Source: an uncultured Bacteroidales bacterium (GTDB taxonomy: Bacteria > Bacteroidota > Bacteroidia > Bacteroidales > FEN-979). Taken from it: a stretch of 53,699 bases of DNA. The stretch spans positions 1 to 53,699 of the forward strand of contig CAISJJ010000356.1 in the NCBI GenBank assembly GCA_903885595.1. Direction: 5' to 3'. A program made the translations under genes and the position numbers. This document shows, piece by piece, positions 1 to 8,958 of this stretch; within the stretch, counting starts at the first letter, position 1, and each line of letters begins with the position of its first letter. The notes beneath the pieces are model-generated. The model did no database searches. It saw nothing but the letters and a program-made list of their open reading frames with translations, and had not been told where the DNA came from.

Positions 1-440
1 AGGTTTCATCGAATAATACAAATTTTACCAGTATATCCGGTGCAACAGGAATTACCTATCAGCCAGGCGTATTGACAGCAACAAAATATTACCGGTTGGT
101 TCAAACTTCAGCCAATAACTGTGGTTCGGTGAACACCAATGTAGTAACAATAACGGTTTATCCCAACCTGTTACCTGGGGTCATTTCTGCCAACCAGAGA
201 ATATGTTACAGTGCCATTCCGGCGCTCCTTACGGGAACAGCTCCAACAGGCGGAAACACGCCGTATACCTATCAATGGCAGGTTTCATCAAATAATACAA
301 ATTTTGCCAGTATATCCGGTGCAACAGGACTTACCTATCAGCCAGGCGTATTGACAGCAACAAAATATTACCGGTTGGTTCAAACTTCAGCCAATAACTG
401 TGGTTCGGTAAACACCAATGTGGTAACCATTAACGTATAT
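1..440 (+). repeat. 279-bp-period direct repeat inside the adhesin gene
   Basis: Bases 1-160 recur almost unchanged at 280-439, with only scattered substitutions. A third, more diverged copy sits another 279 bp on (CAGTGG at 552 matches CAATGG at 273). The period is exactly 93 codons, so copy-number change would keep the reading frame. Confidence 0.85.
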
Positions 441-1550
441 TCCAATTTTCTTGCCGGATCGATCGCTGCTAATCAAACAATCAATTACAACACGGTTCCT
501 GCTACTTTGACAGGCACTGCTCCTGCCGGAGGGGTTTTACCGTATGCCTATCAGTGGTATAGCTCCACCAATGGAACAACGTTCAATGCGATAGGCGCCG
601 CAACCAATCTGAATTACTCCCCCGGCGCACTGACAGCTACTACCTGGTATAAGCAGATCCAGTCATCAGCCGGGAACTGCGGATCCTTTTCAACCAATGT
701 CGTGCTCATTACGGTGAATCCTCCTCCGGTTATTACTGTGACAAGTCCAAACGGCGGAGAAGACTGGCTGCAGGGATCAATACATGTGATAACGTGGACA
801 GATAACATTACTGAAAATGTGAAGATTAACCTGTTCAAAGGTGGAATATACCTGCAACAAATTGTTGGATCAACTCCATCGACAGGAACATATACCTGGA
901 CCCTCCAGACAAATCAGCAACCAGGCACAGACTATAAAATTAATATTGTAAGCACAACCGATAATTCGGTGTACGATTTTAGCAATGCTGATTTCACAAT
1001 TACCAGGGTAGTTCCACCAACCCTGGTACTTCAGGATTCATCGGTAGAGAATGGTCAATCGCTATGCTATGATGCCACCCAAACAATCTTTGTCGCCGGA
1101 AACGGAACCTCATATGTCGTTCAAAGCGGTGGTAATGCAATCATGATCGCAGGACAAAAAATCCTTTATTATTCCGGAACACATGTTCAGCCGGGAGGAT
1201 CTATGCACGGTTATATTGCCCCGGGTGGCCCGTGGTGCGGCGCCAAGGCTCCTTCAATCCCTGCCGTTGTTTCAGGTGCTGAAAATGTTCCGTTCTTCTC
1301 ATCCGATATCTACTTCAAGGTTTACCCGAACCCGACCACCGGAAACTTTACACTCGAACAAATGGGCGAAAAGGCGTTTGAAAAGGTAAATGTTGAAGTG
1401 TACAGCATGCTTGGCGATCGTGTACTCAAAGTTGAAATGATCGGCGAAAAGATGCATGAGTTCTCACTTTCCGATGCACCTGTCGGCGTCTACTTCATCA
1501 GGATGTTAGCCGGTGAAAAACCGGTGACCATCAAGGTCATCAAACAATAA
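1..1550 (+). CDS. Repeat-rich secreted adhesin, T9SS cargo (5' end missing)
   Basis: The frame is open from base 3, so the true start lies upstream of the window; 515 residues are visible. Three repeats follow each other with an exact 93-residue (279-bp) period, each carrying the pattern YxYQW, then SGATxLxYxPGxLTAT, then CGSxxTNVV. Next, at about residues 245-335, is a domain resembling the Ser-Thr-rich Kre9/KNH family (NGGEDWLQGS, ITWTDN). A small module with AGNGTS and PGGSMHGYI follows. The last ~75 residues are a T9SS type A sorting domain (VYPNPTTGNFTLE, GVYFIRM, terminal basic KVIKQ). By family knowledge such proteins cross the outer membrane through the T9SS and are attached to the surface or released. 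A strong terminator lies just downstream. The ligand is unknown. Confidence 0.85.
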   Translation, partial: VSSNNTNFTSISGATGITYQPGVLTATKYYRLVQTSANNCGSVNTNVVTITVYPNLLPGVISANQRICYSAIPALLTGTAPTGGNTPYTYQWQVSSNNTNFASISGATGLTYQPGVLTATKYYRLVQTSANNCGSVNTNVVTINVYSNFLAGSIAANQTINYNTVPATLTGTAPAGGVLPYAYQWYSSTNGTTFNAIGAATNLNYSPGALTATTWYKQIQSSAGNCGSFSTNVVLITVNPPPVITVTSPNGGEDWLQGSIHVITWTDNITENVKINLFKGGIYLQQIVGSTPSTGTYTWTLQTNQQPGTDYKINIVSTTDNSVYDFSNADFTITRVVPPTLVLQDSSVENGQSLCYDATQTIFVAGNGTSYVVQSGGNAIMIAGQKILYYSGTHVQPGGSMHGYIAPGGPWCGAKAPSIPAVVSGAENVPFFSSDIYFKVYPNPTTGNFTLEQMGEKAFEKVNVEVYSMLGDRVLKVEMIGEKMHEFSLSDAPVGVYFIRMLAGEKPVTIKVIKQ

Positions 1551-1585
1551 CGTGAAATAAGCCTGGCATACAGGTCTTAACACTG

Positions 1586-1624
1586 AAGAGGGTGTCTCAC
1601 AAGTTCGGGACACCCTCTTTTTTT
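1586..1624 (+). terminator. Rho-independent terminator of the adhesin gene
   Basis: An 11-bp perfect stem (AAGAGGGTGTC at 1586-1596 with GACACCCTCTT at 1609-1619) encloses a 12-nt loop and runs into seven T residues (1618-1624), 36 bp after the stop codon. Confidence 0.9.
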
Positions 1625-2083
1625 ACCTTGCCGAAAAGGCATTTTTAAAGAAAACCGGACACTGAGCGATTTCGAAGTGTCGTTATGACCAGCGGCTTGT
1701 GAATGATTATATTTCAAAACTTTTTGATTGAATCAGAATCGCCTGGCAGCGGCACAAAAAACATTGATTTTAATTGGAGAATCTTTAGCCAATCTTGGGG
1801 GAATGCTTGCCTATCTTTGACAAACATTGCATTATCATCTAAATACCAACACGATACATGATATATAAGTTCATGCATATGAGGCAATTTGGGACAGAGT
1901 AAAGAATGGGTAAATAACCGGTATGCGTCCTGATTTTTACATCAAACAGATATGCTTGGTGATGACTAACCTTTGCCTGATCTGAGGGGAAAATAAATGA
2001 AGCCTGCTGCCAATTAAAGCTTACCTTTACCCGCTTCACATTCCGAATTCCTCATATTCTGTTTTTCCCTTAAAACTGTTACC
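1625..2083. other. Gene-free stretch with possible promoter boxes
   Basis: No convincing gene is seen on either strand; the one minus-strand reading frame here has no domain or start support. TATCTTTG at 1812-1819 fits the Bacteroidota -7 consensus, and the variant TACCTTTA lies at 2022-2029, closer to the next gene. Neither has a well-spaced TTG upstream, so promoter assignment for the fibre-like gene at 2084 is tentative. Confidence 0.4.
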
Positions 2084-3556
2084 ATGAACCCGACGGATTT
2101 ACAATCAGTAAAACCCTGTTTTTCTATTCACCCGATTCAATGGATACTGACAAGTATCATTGTTTTGTTCTCGGCCCTGTCGAATGCCCAGGTTAGTATC
2201 AACACCGATGGAACCAACCCCGATCCCTCGGCCATGCTTGAGGTGAAGTCGTCCAACCGCGGACTGCTGCTTCCCAGGATGAATTTTGCAGCCAGGCCTG
2301 CCGCTCCGGCAACAGGTCTTGCCATTTACCAGCTCGATAATGGCTCGGGGATCTACTATTATGATGGTACCGCCTGGCAAAAAATAAGTAGGGCATCCTA
2401 TGAATTCTGGAACCCAAACGGATCGGATATCTTTTTCACAGCGGGCCGTGTCGCTATCGGGACAAGCAACCCGAACGGGAACGGGATGAATGTTGAACAT
2501 TACGTTTCCGGCAAAGGCGCAGTGAGGGGAGCCAATCAGAATAATCAAACGGTGTTTGCCGAAGGATACCTTGGGATTCTGTACCCCGGCAATATCGGGA
2601 TCCCCGGTGATCCATCCATAAACAATATCGGGGTCCTTGGCATAAAACCCAACAACGGGTCGAATGGCGCTGCGGTATATGGCTGGAATAATGATGATAA
2701 TACTGCAAATTTTGCAGGATTGTTTTTTGCAGATGGAATTTCCGGTGCGGGAATTAACTATGGTGTTTATGCGGTTGCAGAGAAGTCGGGTCAGAATTTT
2801 GCCGGATATTTCAGGGGCAGGGTCTCTGTTGTAGGAAACAGCGGATCGGCTGCCGGGAATGACACGACCGAAACACCTTTCATATCATTGGTCAAACATA
2901 CCCGGCTGGTCGATACCAAAGCCATTGAAGGAATCTCAACCCCACGACCCGGCTATGGCATTGGAGTTTATGGTGAAGGTGGCTGGATCGGGATTAAGGG
3001 ATCAGCGAATGCCGCGACTTACACAGGTATCTCTTACGGGATTTATGGCGATGCAACCGGCTCGGCAGGGACCCGGATTGGTGTTTATGGCCAGGCCTAT
3101 GGAGGTACAACCAACTGGGCTGGTTACTTCGCAGGATCCACCTATATCGGTGGCTTTCTTTGCATTGGAACAACAACTCCCGCAACCGGCTATGCCCTTT
3201 CGGTCAATGGTAAAATTGCATGTGAGGAGGTCCTGGTGATGGATATGGCTTCATGGCCCGATTATGTATTTAAACCGGGATACAAACTGCTGAGCCTCGG
3301 CAACCTTGAACAAAGCATCAGGGATCAGGGGCACCTGCCGGGACTTCCTTCGGCAAAAGAGGTCGAGACCAACGGACTGAACCTGGGAGAAATGCAGAAA
3401 CAGATTGTTGAAAAGGTTGAAGAACTGACGCTCTACACCATTGAACAGGGAAAACTTTTACAGGAACAGGGGAAAATGCTACGGGAATTTAAAATGGAAA
3501 TGGATGCTCTGAAATCGGAAAACTCATCTTTGAAGAAATTACTTGAAAATAAATAG
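2084..3556 (+). CDS. Secreted fibre-like protein with C-terminal coiled-coil module
   Basis: This 490-residue protein starts at ATG 2084. A hydrophobic segment at about residues 18-36 ending SNAQ looks like a signal peptide. The N-terminal domain (SINTDGTNPDPSAMLEV, then RGLLLPRM, then YYYDGTAWQKIS) is a pattern common in Bacteroidota tail-fibre-like surface proteins. The middle is glycine- and aromatic-rich with repeated YGVY and YGIYGDA motifs, likely beta-structured. The last ~110 residues contain WPDYVF, YKLLSL, GHLPGLPSAKEV, EKVEELTLYTI and a Leu/Glu/Lys-rich coiled coil. No T9SS sorting domain is visible. The same end module closes the protein at 8959. It may form a trimeric fibre; the function is unknown. 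Confidence 0.75.
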   Translation: MNPTDLQSVKPCFSIHPIQWILTSIIVLFSALSNAQVSINTDGTNPDPSAMLEVKSSNRGLLLPRMNFAARPAAPATGLAIYQLDNGSGIYYYDGTAWQKISRASYEFWNPNGSDIFFTAGRVAIGTSNPNGNGMNVEHYVSGKGAVRGANQNNQTVFAEGYLGILYPGNIGIPGDPSINNIGVLGIKPNNGSNGAAVYGWNNDDNTANFAGLFFADGISGAGINYGVYAVAEKSGQNFAGYFRGRVSVVGNSGSAAGNDTTETPFISLVKHTRLVDTKAIEGISTPRPGYGIGVYGEGGWIGIKGSANAATYTGISYGIYGDATGSAGTRIGVYGQAYGGTTNWAGYFAGSTYIGGFLCIGTTTPATGYALSVNGKIACEEVLVMDMASWPDYVFKPGYKLLSLGNLEQSIRDQGHLPGLPSAKEVETNGLNLGEMQKQIVEKVEELTLYTIEQGKLLQEQGKMLREFKMEMDALKSENSSLKKLLENK

Positions 3557-3611
3557 TTGAGTCCAGTATAAAAACGCTATGATCGCGAAAACTAACAGTT
3601 TATCAAATTGA

Positions 3612-3686
3612 CCTCATCCCCTAACCCCTTCTCCTTCAAGGAGAAGGGGAATTCCCTCTCCTTTAGGAGAGGGTTAGGGTGAGGTG
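3612..3686. repeat. Intergenic imperfect palindrome with two hairpins
   Basis: The outer arms CCTCATCCCCTAACCCC and GGGTTAGGGTGAGG are near inverted copies. Within them are a hairpin at 3625-3649 (CCCCTTCTCC / GGAGAAGGGG) and another at 3654-3673 (CCCTCTCC / GGAGAGGG). There is no T-run, so it looks like a dispersed repetitive palindrome rather than a terminator, although it could stabilise the upstream mRNA end. Confidence 0.7.
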
Positions 3687-3765
3687 ATTTTGGCTTTTTT
3701 GACCAGACTCATAGTTGCTTCTAATTTACAAAAACACTGAATGATGATCAGAAATACCGGTAAAA

Positions 3766-6363
3766 ATGCAAAATATTAAGCTTATTATACTGATATTCAT
3801 GTTGTTGATTGGCAATGGAAGGTTGTCGGGCCAAAACATGGCATCAGACATATATTTGAATGCCGGATCCGACGATTTTGGAACGATCAGGCAATCGATG
3901 GAGCAATACTTTGCCAATCGGGAAAAGGGTCAAGGCTCGGGATACAAACAATGGAAACGCTGGGAATATTTCATGGAACGTCGGCTTACCCCCGATGGGA
4001 AAGTCACCAACTGGGCGAGCCGCAACTGGGAAGCCTATAACGAGTTTTCAGCCCAACAGGCGAAATCGGCCGGAGACAGTCCTGATGCTACCTACGGCGA
4101 CTGGAACGGGCTTGGCCCCATTGGCTATACCCGTGGCGCAGGCTGGAATGGCGGATTAGGTCGGATCAACTGTATTGCATTTCACCCGACACTCGAAAAT
4201 ACCTTCTGGGTAGGCGCCCCTGCCGGCGGCCTCTGGAAAACAACCGATGGCGGCAGCTCCTGGATGGCCCTTACCGATGGCATGCCCGTGATCGGCGTGT
4301 CGGGAATTGCAATCGACTACACAAATACCAATGTGCTGTACATACTTACCGGCGACGGCGACGGCGGCCATACCAGATCAATCGGGGTTCTTAAGTCATC
4401 AGATGGTGGTGAGACCTGGAGAACCACCGGGTTTACTTATGATATTTACTCCAATCTCAGGGGATATAAACTCCTCATGCATCCAACCAACCCCAATATT
4501 TTATTCGTAGTTTGCAACGGCGGGATCTACCGGACAGAGGACGGGGGAATCTCCTGGATTAAAAAAGAATACGGGTCGTTTCAGGATATCGAATTCAAAC
4601 CCGGAGATCCGGCTATCATGTATGCTACTGCCGGAGGCAGCTTTTGCCGTTCAGCGAATACAGGCGACAGCTGGACCTGGATTTATGAAGGACTTCCCTT
4701 TAATGCATCGAGGATGGCCATTGGCGTTTCGCCGGCTGCACCCGGATTTGTCTATCTTTTTGCCGGACCCGCGACCGGTAACGGCCAGTTCGTTGGTTTA
4801 TTCTGGTCAAATGACAGCGGGAACAACTTTACAACCCAATCGACAATGCCGAATCTTTTGGGGTACGACATCAATGGTTACGATAATGGCCATCAAACCA
4901 CCTATGACCTGGCCATGGCGGTTGACCCCGCGAGTATCAACAGGGTTTTTGTCGGCGGGATCAATGTATGGAGGTCGCAACTTGCAGGATCGACAGGGTC
5001 GTGGCTGAACAGCTCCATGTGGGATTATACCGGTTTCGGGTATACCCATGCCGATATTCATGGACTGGATTTCAATCCGCTGAACAGATATCTTTACTGT
5101 ATGAGCGATGGTGGTATCTTCCGGTCAACAGATGGCGGATGGGAATGGACTGATCTGACTGCCGGTATTGCCAATACCCAGTGGTACCGTATTGCCGGGA
5201 CTCCCAACAACGCGAATCTCATCGTTGGCGGAACGCAGGACAATGGATGCAACAAGTGGACAGGAGGGTTAACGATGGAGCACATGCGCGGGGCCGATGG
5301 CATGGATTGCATGATTGATTACAACAACAATAATATTATTTATACGACCAGACAGAATGGCGCACTGGAAAAATCGACGGATGGCGGCGCCACCTTTTCA
5401 TGGAAATATCCATCCGGATGCTGGGGGGCATGGGTCACCCCGCTCGTAATGCACCCGACCAACCCATTGATCATCTATGGCGGATATATCAACAGCGTCT
5501 ATAAAAGCATCGATGGCGGTGATACATGGACAGATAAGGGTATCGGTGGTTGCAGCGCCATGGCCATCGGCACCAACAATCCCAACTGTGTTTATGCTGC
5601 CATGGATACAGGGCGAACCACCGTTATCAGGAATTTATGGAGATCGGTCAATGGTGGCGATACATGGACACCGGTCAGAACAGGCCTTCCGGCGCTTACT
5701 GTCACCAGCATCGCCGTTGATCCCGATAATTTTCTGAATATCTTCGTGACATTTGCAGGATATTCAGCCGGGGAAAAAGTGTATCATTCAATGAATGGCG
5801 GATTCACCTGGACCAATTTCAGCGGGAATCTCCCCAATGTGGCAGTCAATTGCATTGCATTCAAAGATAACAACGCATCGCCTGGAAATGCCGTTTATGC
5901 AGGCACGGATATAGGCGTCTTTTATCGTGATAATAACCATACAGACTGGATCCCCTTTCGTAACGGGATGCCTGTGGTTCCGGTGTTAGATCTGGAGATC
6001 AATCACAACAGCGGAGTAATTACTGCCGGCACATTTGGCCGGGGATTATGGCGTTCAGACCTGTATTCTTCCTGTCCGGCCGATTACACCCTTACTGCCG
6101 GCAATGATCCCAGCAACCCGAATTATACCGGTTTTCAGTACTACGAAGCCGGCAACAGCCTCAACTCCTCAAGAACCATCACCGGGGGTCTTGGTACTGA
6201 TGTTACTTACCGGGCGAACAGTTACATTGTTTTGACTTCCGGATTCCATGCAAAGGAAAATAATTTATTTCAGGCCAAACTCGGCCCTTGTGGACTGGGA
6301 ACCTCAATGTTGAAGCGTTCTTTGAAGGTTCATGGCACTTTTGTTGGAAAATTGAAGGAATAA
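3766..6363 (+). CDS. Secreted Asp-box (BNR) beta-propeller protein
   Basis: This 865-residue protein begins with a signal peptide (hydrophobic residues 5-20, then SGQNM). Ten Asp-box motifs of the type S-x-D-G-G-x-T/S-W occur, for example KTTDGGSSW (~158), KSSDGGETW (~211), RTEDGGISW (~256), KSIDGGDTW (~579), RSVNGGDTW (~625) and HSMNGGFTW (~674). That indicates one or two sialidase/VPS10-like beta-propellers. Asp-boxes are structural, so sialidase activity is not implied. Residues ~769-844 resemble the 3-coathanger-type module (YYEAGNSL, SGFHAKENNLFQAKLGPC). The last ~20 residues are basic and do not match a T9SS type A sorting domain, which is unusual for this architecture. The neighbours are other secreted proteins. 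Confidence 0.8.
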   Translation: MQNIKLIILIFMLLIGNGRLSGQNMASDIYLNAGSDDFGTIRQSMEQYFANREKGQGSGYKQWKRWEYFMERRLTPDGKVTNWASRNWEAYNEFSAQQAKSAGDSPDATYGDWNGLGPIGYTRGAGWNGGLGRINCIAFHPTLENTFWVGAPAGGLWKTTDGGSSWMALTDGMPVIGVSGIAIDYTNTNVLYILTGDGDGGHTRSIGVLKSSDGGETWRTTGFTYDIYSNLRGYKLLMHPTNPNILFVVCNGGIYRTEDGGISWIKKEYGSFQDIEFKPGDPAIMYATAGGSFCRSANTGDSWTWIYEGLPFNASRMAIGVSPAAPGFVYLFAGPATGNGQFVGLFWSNDSGNNFTTQSTMPNLLGYDINGYDNGHQTTYDLAMAVDPASINRVFVGGINVWRSQLAGSTGSWLNSSMWDYTGFGYTHADIHGLDFNPLNRYLYCMSDGGIFRSTDGGWEWTDLTAGIANTQWYRIAGTPNNANLIVGGTQDNGCNKWTGGLTMEHMRGADGMDCMIDYNNNNIIYTTRQNGALEKSTDGGATFSWKYPSGCWGAWVTPLVMHPTNPLIIYGGYINSVYKSIDGGDTWTDKGIGGCSAMAIGTNNPNCVYAAMDTGRTTVIRNLWRSVNGGDTWTPVRTGLPALTVTSIAVDPDNFLNIFVTFAGYSAGEKVYHSMNGGFTWTNFSGNLPNVAVNCIAFKDNNASPGNAVYAGTDIGVFYRDNNHTDWIPFRNGMPVVPVLDLEINHNSGVITAGTFGRGLWRSDLYSSCPADYTLTAGNDPSNPNYTGFQYYEAGNSLNSSRTITGGLGTDVTYRANSYIVLTSGFHAKENNLFQAKLGPCGLGTSMLKRSLKVHGTFVGKLKE

Positions 6364-6534
6364 TTGAAAGAATGTATTGGAATTTCATGCAAGTTGCTGT
6401 ATATTTACACCCATCAATTGCCTTATAATGAAATTTCCGTTGATTAATGGTTCGCAAAAACCATTTAGATTCGAGATGGAAATTGTCAGTTTGGCTTTTG
6501 GCAAGTATGTGACCATGCCCAAAATCATTGATTT

Positions 6535-8013
6535 ATGAAAAGAAATATATTTTTATCTGGCGCTCACACATCAGCCCTCACCCTGCGGTTGATACTTGGG
6601 TCTTCTTTTATTTTTATCTTTTTCATTTCCAACGCACAAACCATTGTAACCAATGGAACTTCAGTTGTGGTTAATCCGGGCACTTCGGTTAATTCCACCC
6701 AACATGTTACACTTCAGTCCGGAGGCACACTGGATAACAAGGGAACCGTCATTCTTAAAAAAAACCTGGTAAATGAAAATGCCAACCCCGATTCCCTGGG
6801 TACGGGGCTGTTCATCCTTTCGGGTACGGCCGCCCAGGTCGTTACCGGCCAGAACATTATCCAGAACCTTACCGTTGATAACAGCCAGGGCGTTGAAGTG
6901 GGAGGTAACACCCGGATTAACGGTATCTTCACCCTTTCAAACGGGGTTGTTACCCTCGGACCAAACCATCTTCTGCTCGGCTCTGCGGCCACCATTGCCG
7001 GAACCCCCTCCAGCAGCGCCATGGTTGTGGCGACCGATGCCGGGGAGTTGCGGAAAGAGTTTCCTGCAGGTTTTACCGGTTCATTTACCTGGCCTGTGGG
7101 TGATGAAGAGGCAACGGGCGATTATTCCCCGGTCACCCTCAATTTCACAAGCGGAACCTTTGGAACCGGTAACTATGTAGGGGTGAACGCTGTTAATAAT
7201 CAGTACCCCGGAACCACCGACAGCTACCTGAACCGGTATTGGAAAGTGACCCCGTCGAACATTACCAATTTTATATGTGCAGCAACCTTCCAGTATGTCC
7301 CTGGCGATGTGCAGGGCACCGAAAGCGATGTGTATTGTTTCAAAGTAGCCCCGGCACCATGGGTTGCTTACAACCCGGCCAATACCGGTGCGCACCAGCT
7401 TACTGCAAGTGGTCTGGATGCGTTCAGTACATTTACCGGGAATAAGGGTAATGGCACCCTGCCTCCTGCAAACCGCATTGTTCATAACCAAACTATTGTT
7501 ATGGATCAGAGCGTATGCTTCGATGCACAGCAAACAATTACCATTGCCGGTAACGGAACCACCTTCACTGTGCAGGATGGCGGCAATGTGAACCTGGTTG
7601 CCGGAGTTAAGATTCTACTGTTGCCTGGTACCAGGGTTTATGCCGGAGGCATTTTACACGGTTACATCCGTACCGATGGAACATACTGCACGGTTCCTGG
7701 TAATCCTGTTGTAGTCAATCCTGAAGAGAACAAATTGCAGCTGGCTGGTTTTGAAACAACCGAAGCACAGATGTTCAGAGTGTATCCCAATCCAACTACC
7801 GGTAAGTTTACCCTCGAACTGGACGAGAACCTGGTATCAGAAAAGATCAATGTTGAAGTATTCGGGATGACCGGTGGAAAAATCGTGTCGCAGGAGTTAC
7901 AGTGGGAGAAGAAGCATGAATTTTCTCTCGATGGCCGTCCGGTAGGGGTTTACTTCGTGAAGGTGGTCACCGGAGGAGAGGTGAAAACAGTTAAACTTGT
8001 TTTGACGAAATAA
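6535..8013 (+). CDS. T9SS-sorted beta-rich surface protein
   Basis: This protein has 492 residues. The signal peptide is residues ~15-35, ending SNAQ. The body has short repeated beta-strand patterns of parallel-beta or adhesin type (GTSVVVNPGTSVNS, LQSGGTLDNKGTV, NGVVTLGPNHLLLGS), then a domain with FTWPVGDEEATGDYSPV and RYWKVTPS that is common in Bacteroidota surface proteins. Residues ~318-380 repeat the small module of the first adhesin (DQSVCFDAQQTITIAGNGT, GGILHGYI). The C-terminus is a T9SS type A sorting domain (VYPNPTTGKFTLE, VGVYFVKV, KTVKLVLTK). It is probably secreted by the T9SS and surface-attached. The ligand or structural role is unknown. Confidence 0.82.
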   Translation: MKRNIFLSGAHTSALTLRLILGSSFIFIFFISNAQTIVTNGTSVVVNPGTSVNSTQHVTLQSGGTLDNKGTVILKKNLVNENANPDSLGTGLFILSGTAAQVVTGQNIIQNLTVDNSQGVEVGGNTRINGIFTLSNGVVTLGPNHLLLGSAATIAGTPSSSAMVVATDAGELRKEFPAGFTGSFTWPVGDEEATGDYSPVTLNFTSGTFGTGNYVGVNAVNNQYPGTTDSYLNRYWKVTPSNITNFICAATFQYVPGDVQGTESDVYCFKVAPAPWVAYNPANTGAHQLTASGLDAFSTFTGNKGNGTLPPANRIVHNQTIVMDQSVCFDAQQTITIAGNGTTFTVQDGGNVNLVAGVKILLLPGTRVYAGGILHGYIRTDGTYCTVPGNPVVVNPEENKLQLAGFETTEAQMFRVYPNPTTGKFTLELDENLVSEKINVEVFGMTGGKIVSQELQWEKKHEFSLDGRPVGVYFVKVVTGGEVKTVKLVLTK

Positions 8014-8023
8014 AAATTTTATG

Positions 8024-8052
8024 TTGTTTTTTCATTTAATTTATTACATTTG
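8024..8052 (+). promoter_or_regulatory. Bacteroidota-type promoter for the gene at 8080
   Basis: TTG at 8024-8026 is followed after 18 bp by TACATTTG at 8045-8052, a full match to the TAnnTTTG -7 consensus with acceptable spacing. The expected transcription start is near 8059, about 20 bp before the ATG. Confidence 0.6.
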
Positions 8053-8079
8053 TAAGTTCCAAGACCGGATTACTGATTT

Positions 8080-8829
8080 ATGAGAAGTTTTCTGCAGATA
8101 ATATCCTTGTTTTTACTGGTGTTATTCCTTAACAGCAATGCGAAGGGTATGTCTGTCTCATCTGTGTTACAACCAGGCATCAGCCCCGGCAATTCCCTGG
8201 ATGTGCAGCCTGTTGAACCTGATAATACTGATCCGGATAAGATTTCTGATGCTGATAACACAACGCTTGAATTACCCTCCGACACAATTCTGAAAAGCCT
8301 GAATGTGATGCCCGGGCAGGAACAATTCTACCTTGCAAACAGAAATCTGACAATATCCGGACCTGAAAAACCGGTGATTGTAAGGAATGGGGCAGCTTTA
8401 AACCTTGCTTCCGGGAGGTCGGTCGTCTTCCTCCCTGGCACAAAGGTATTATCCGGAGGTTATCTTCATGCAACCATTATCAGTGATGCCGGCGAACGCA
8501 GTGTTGCTGCCCGCAAAATGACCCGGCCCTCCGACCTGGCAAAGATGGAGAATGGCAGCAAAACTACCATCATATCGGAGACCGCGGTGCCATGTTCACC
8601 TTTTGCCAAATCATCGAAGGGCGATTTTCGTGAACAGGGAAATGACGACCAGAACCTCAATGCCCTGGCTGCTGATTATTCAGGAGTTATTACAGAACAT
8701 AACCGGAAAAATGCTGTTGTCAGACAAGCGCGAACCCAATTCGCACCGCAGCATTTGATCGTTTTTATCAACACCGGCTTTTTAACCTTTGCAGGCAAGC
8801 CTGAAGCAACGAGGGTGCTGCGGTTATGA
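8080..8829 (+). CDS. Small secreted protein with shared C-terminal-type module
   Basis: This 249-residue protein has a clear signal peptide (residues 5-18 hydrophobic, NSNAKG). A low-complexity acidic linker follows. Residues ~90-135 carry the module shared with its neighbours (LTISGPEKPVIVRNGAALNL, FLPGTKVLSGGYLHATI). The remaining ~110 residues are unlike the rest: polar and without recognisable domains, containing CSPFAKSSKGDF. Part of the corresponding DNA (about 8594-8640) resembles degenerate intergenic repeat sequence. There is no T9SS sorting domain. A good promoter lies directly upstream. The tail may be a decayed or frame-shifted replacement for a sorting domain; the function is unknown. 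Confidence 0.65.
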   Translation: MRSFLQIISLFLLVLFLNSNAKGMSVSSVLQPGISPGNSLDVQPVEPDNTDPDKISDADNTTLELPSDTILKSLNVMPGQEQFYLANRNLTISGPEKPVIVRNGAALNLASGRSVVFLPGTKVLSGGYLHATIISDAGERSVAARKMTRPSDLAKMENGSKTTIISETAVPCSPFAKSSKGDFREQGNDDQNLNALAADYSGVITEHNRKNAVVRQARTQFAPQHLIVFINTGFLTFAGKPEATRVLRL

Positions 8830-8879
8830 TGGCTGGCCTCCGCTGTTTCCTTTGTTATAATTAAGCCTGAAGGTTTGGT

Positions 8880-8887
8880 TATATTTG
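8880..8887 (+). promoter_or_regulatory. Probable -7 box for the gene at 8959
   Basis: TATATTTG is a full match to TAnnTTTG. TTTG at 8851-8854 is a possible -33 element, but the 25-bp gap is longer than usual. Transcription from here would give a leader of about 65 nt, in which CGGG and CCCG (near 8893-8910) could pair weakly ahead of a short T-run. Confidence 0.45.
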
Positions 8888-8958
8888 GAAACGGGAGGAA
8901 AGAGTACCCGCCTTTTTTACAAATAAAAAAATCAATTAATTATATAAAAAATATCGAT

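Noticed and set aside
1839..2039. 66-codon minus-strand frame in the intergenic region
   Set aside because: No family resemblance, promoter or conserved neighbour; best treated as non-coding.
3766..6363. Sialidase assignment for the Asp-box protein
   Set aside because: Asp-boxes are structural and occur in many propellers; the catalytic Arg triad and the Tyr/Glu pair could not be identified.
7081..7533. 150-codon minus-strand reading frame within the T9SS adhesin gene
   Set aside because: It lies wholly antisense to a gene with clear signal peptide and sorting domain; its translation shows no domain or membrane pattern.
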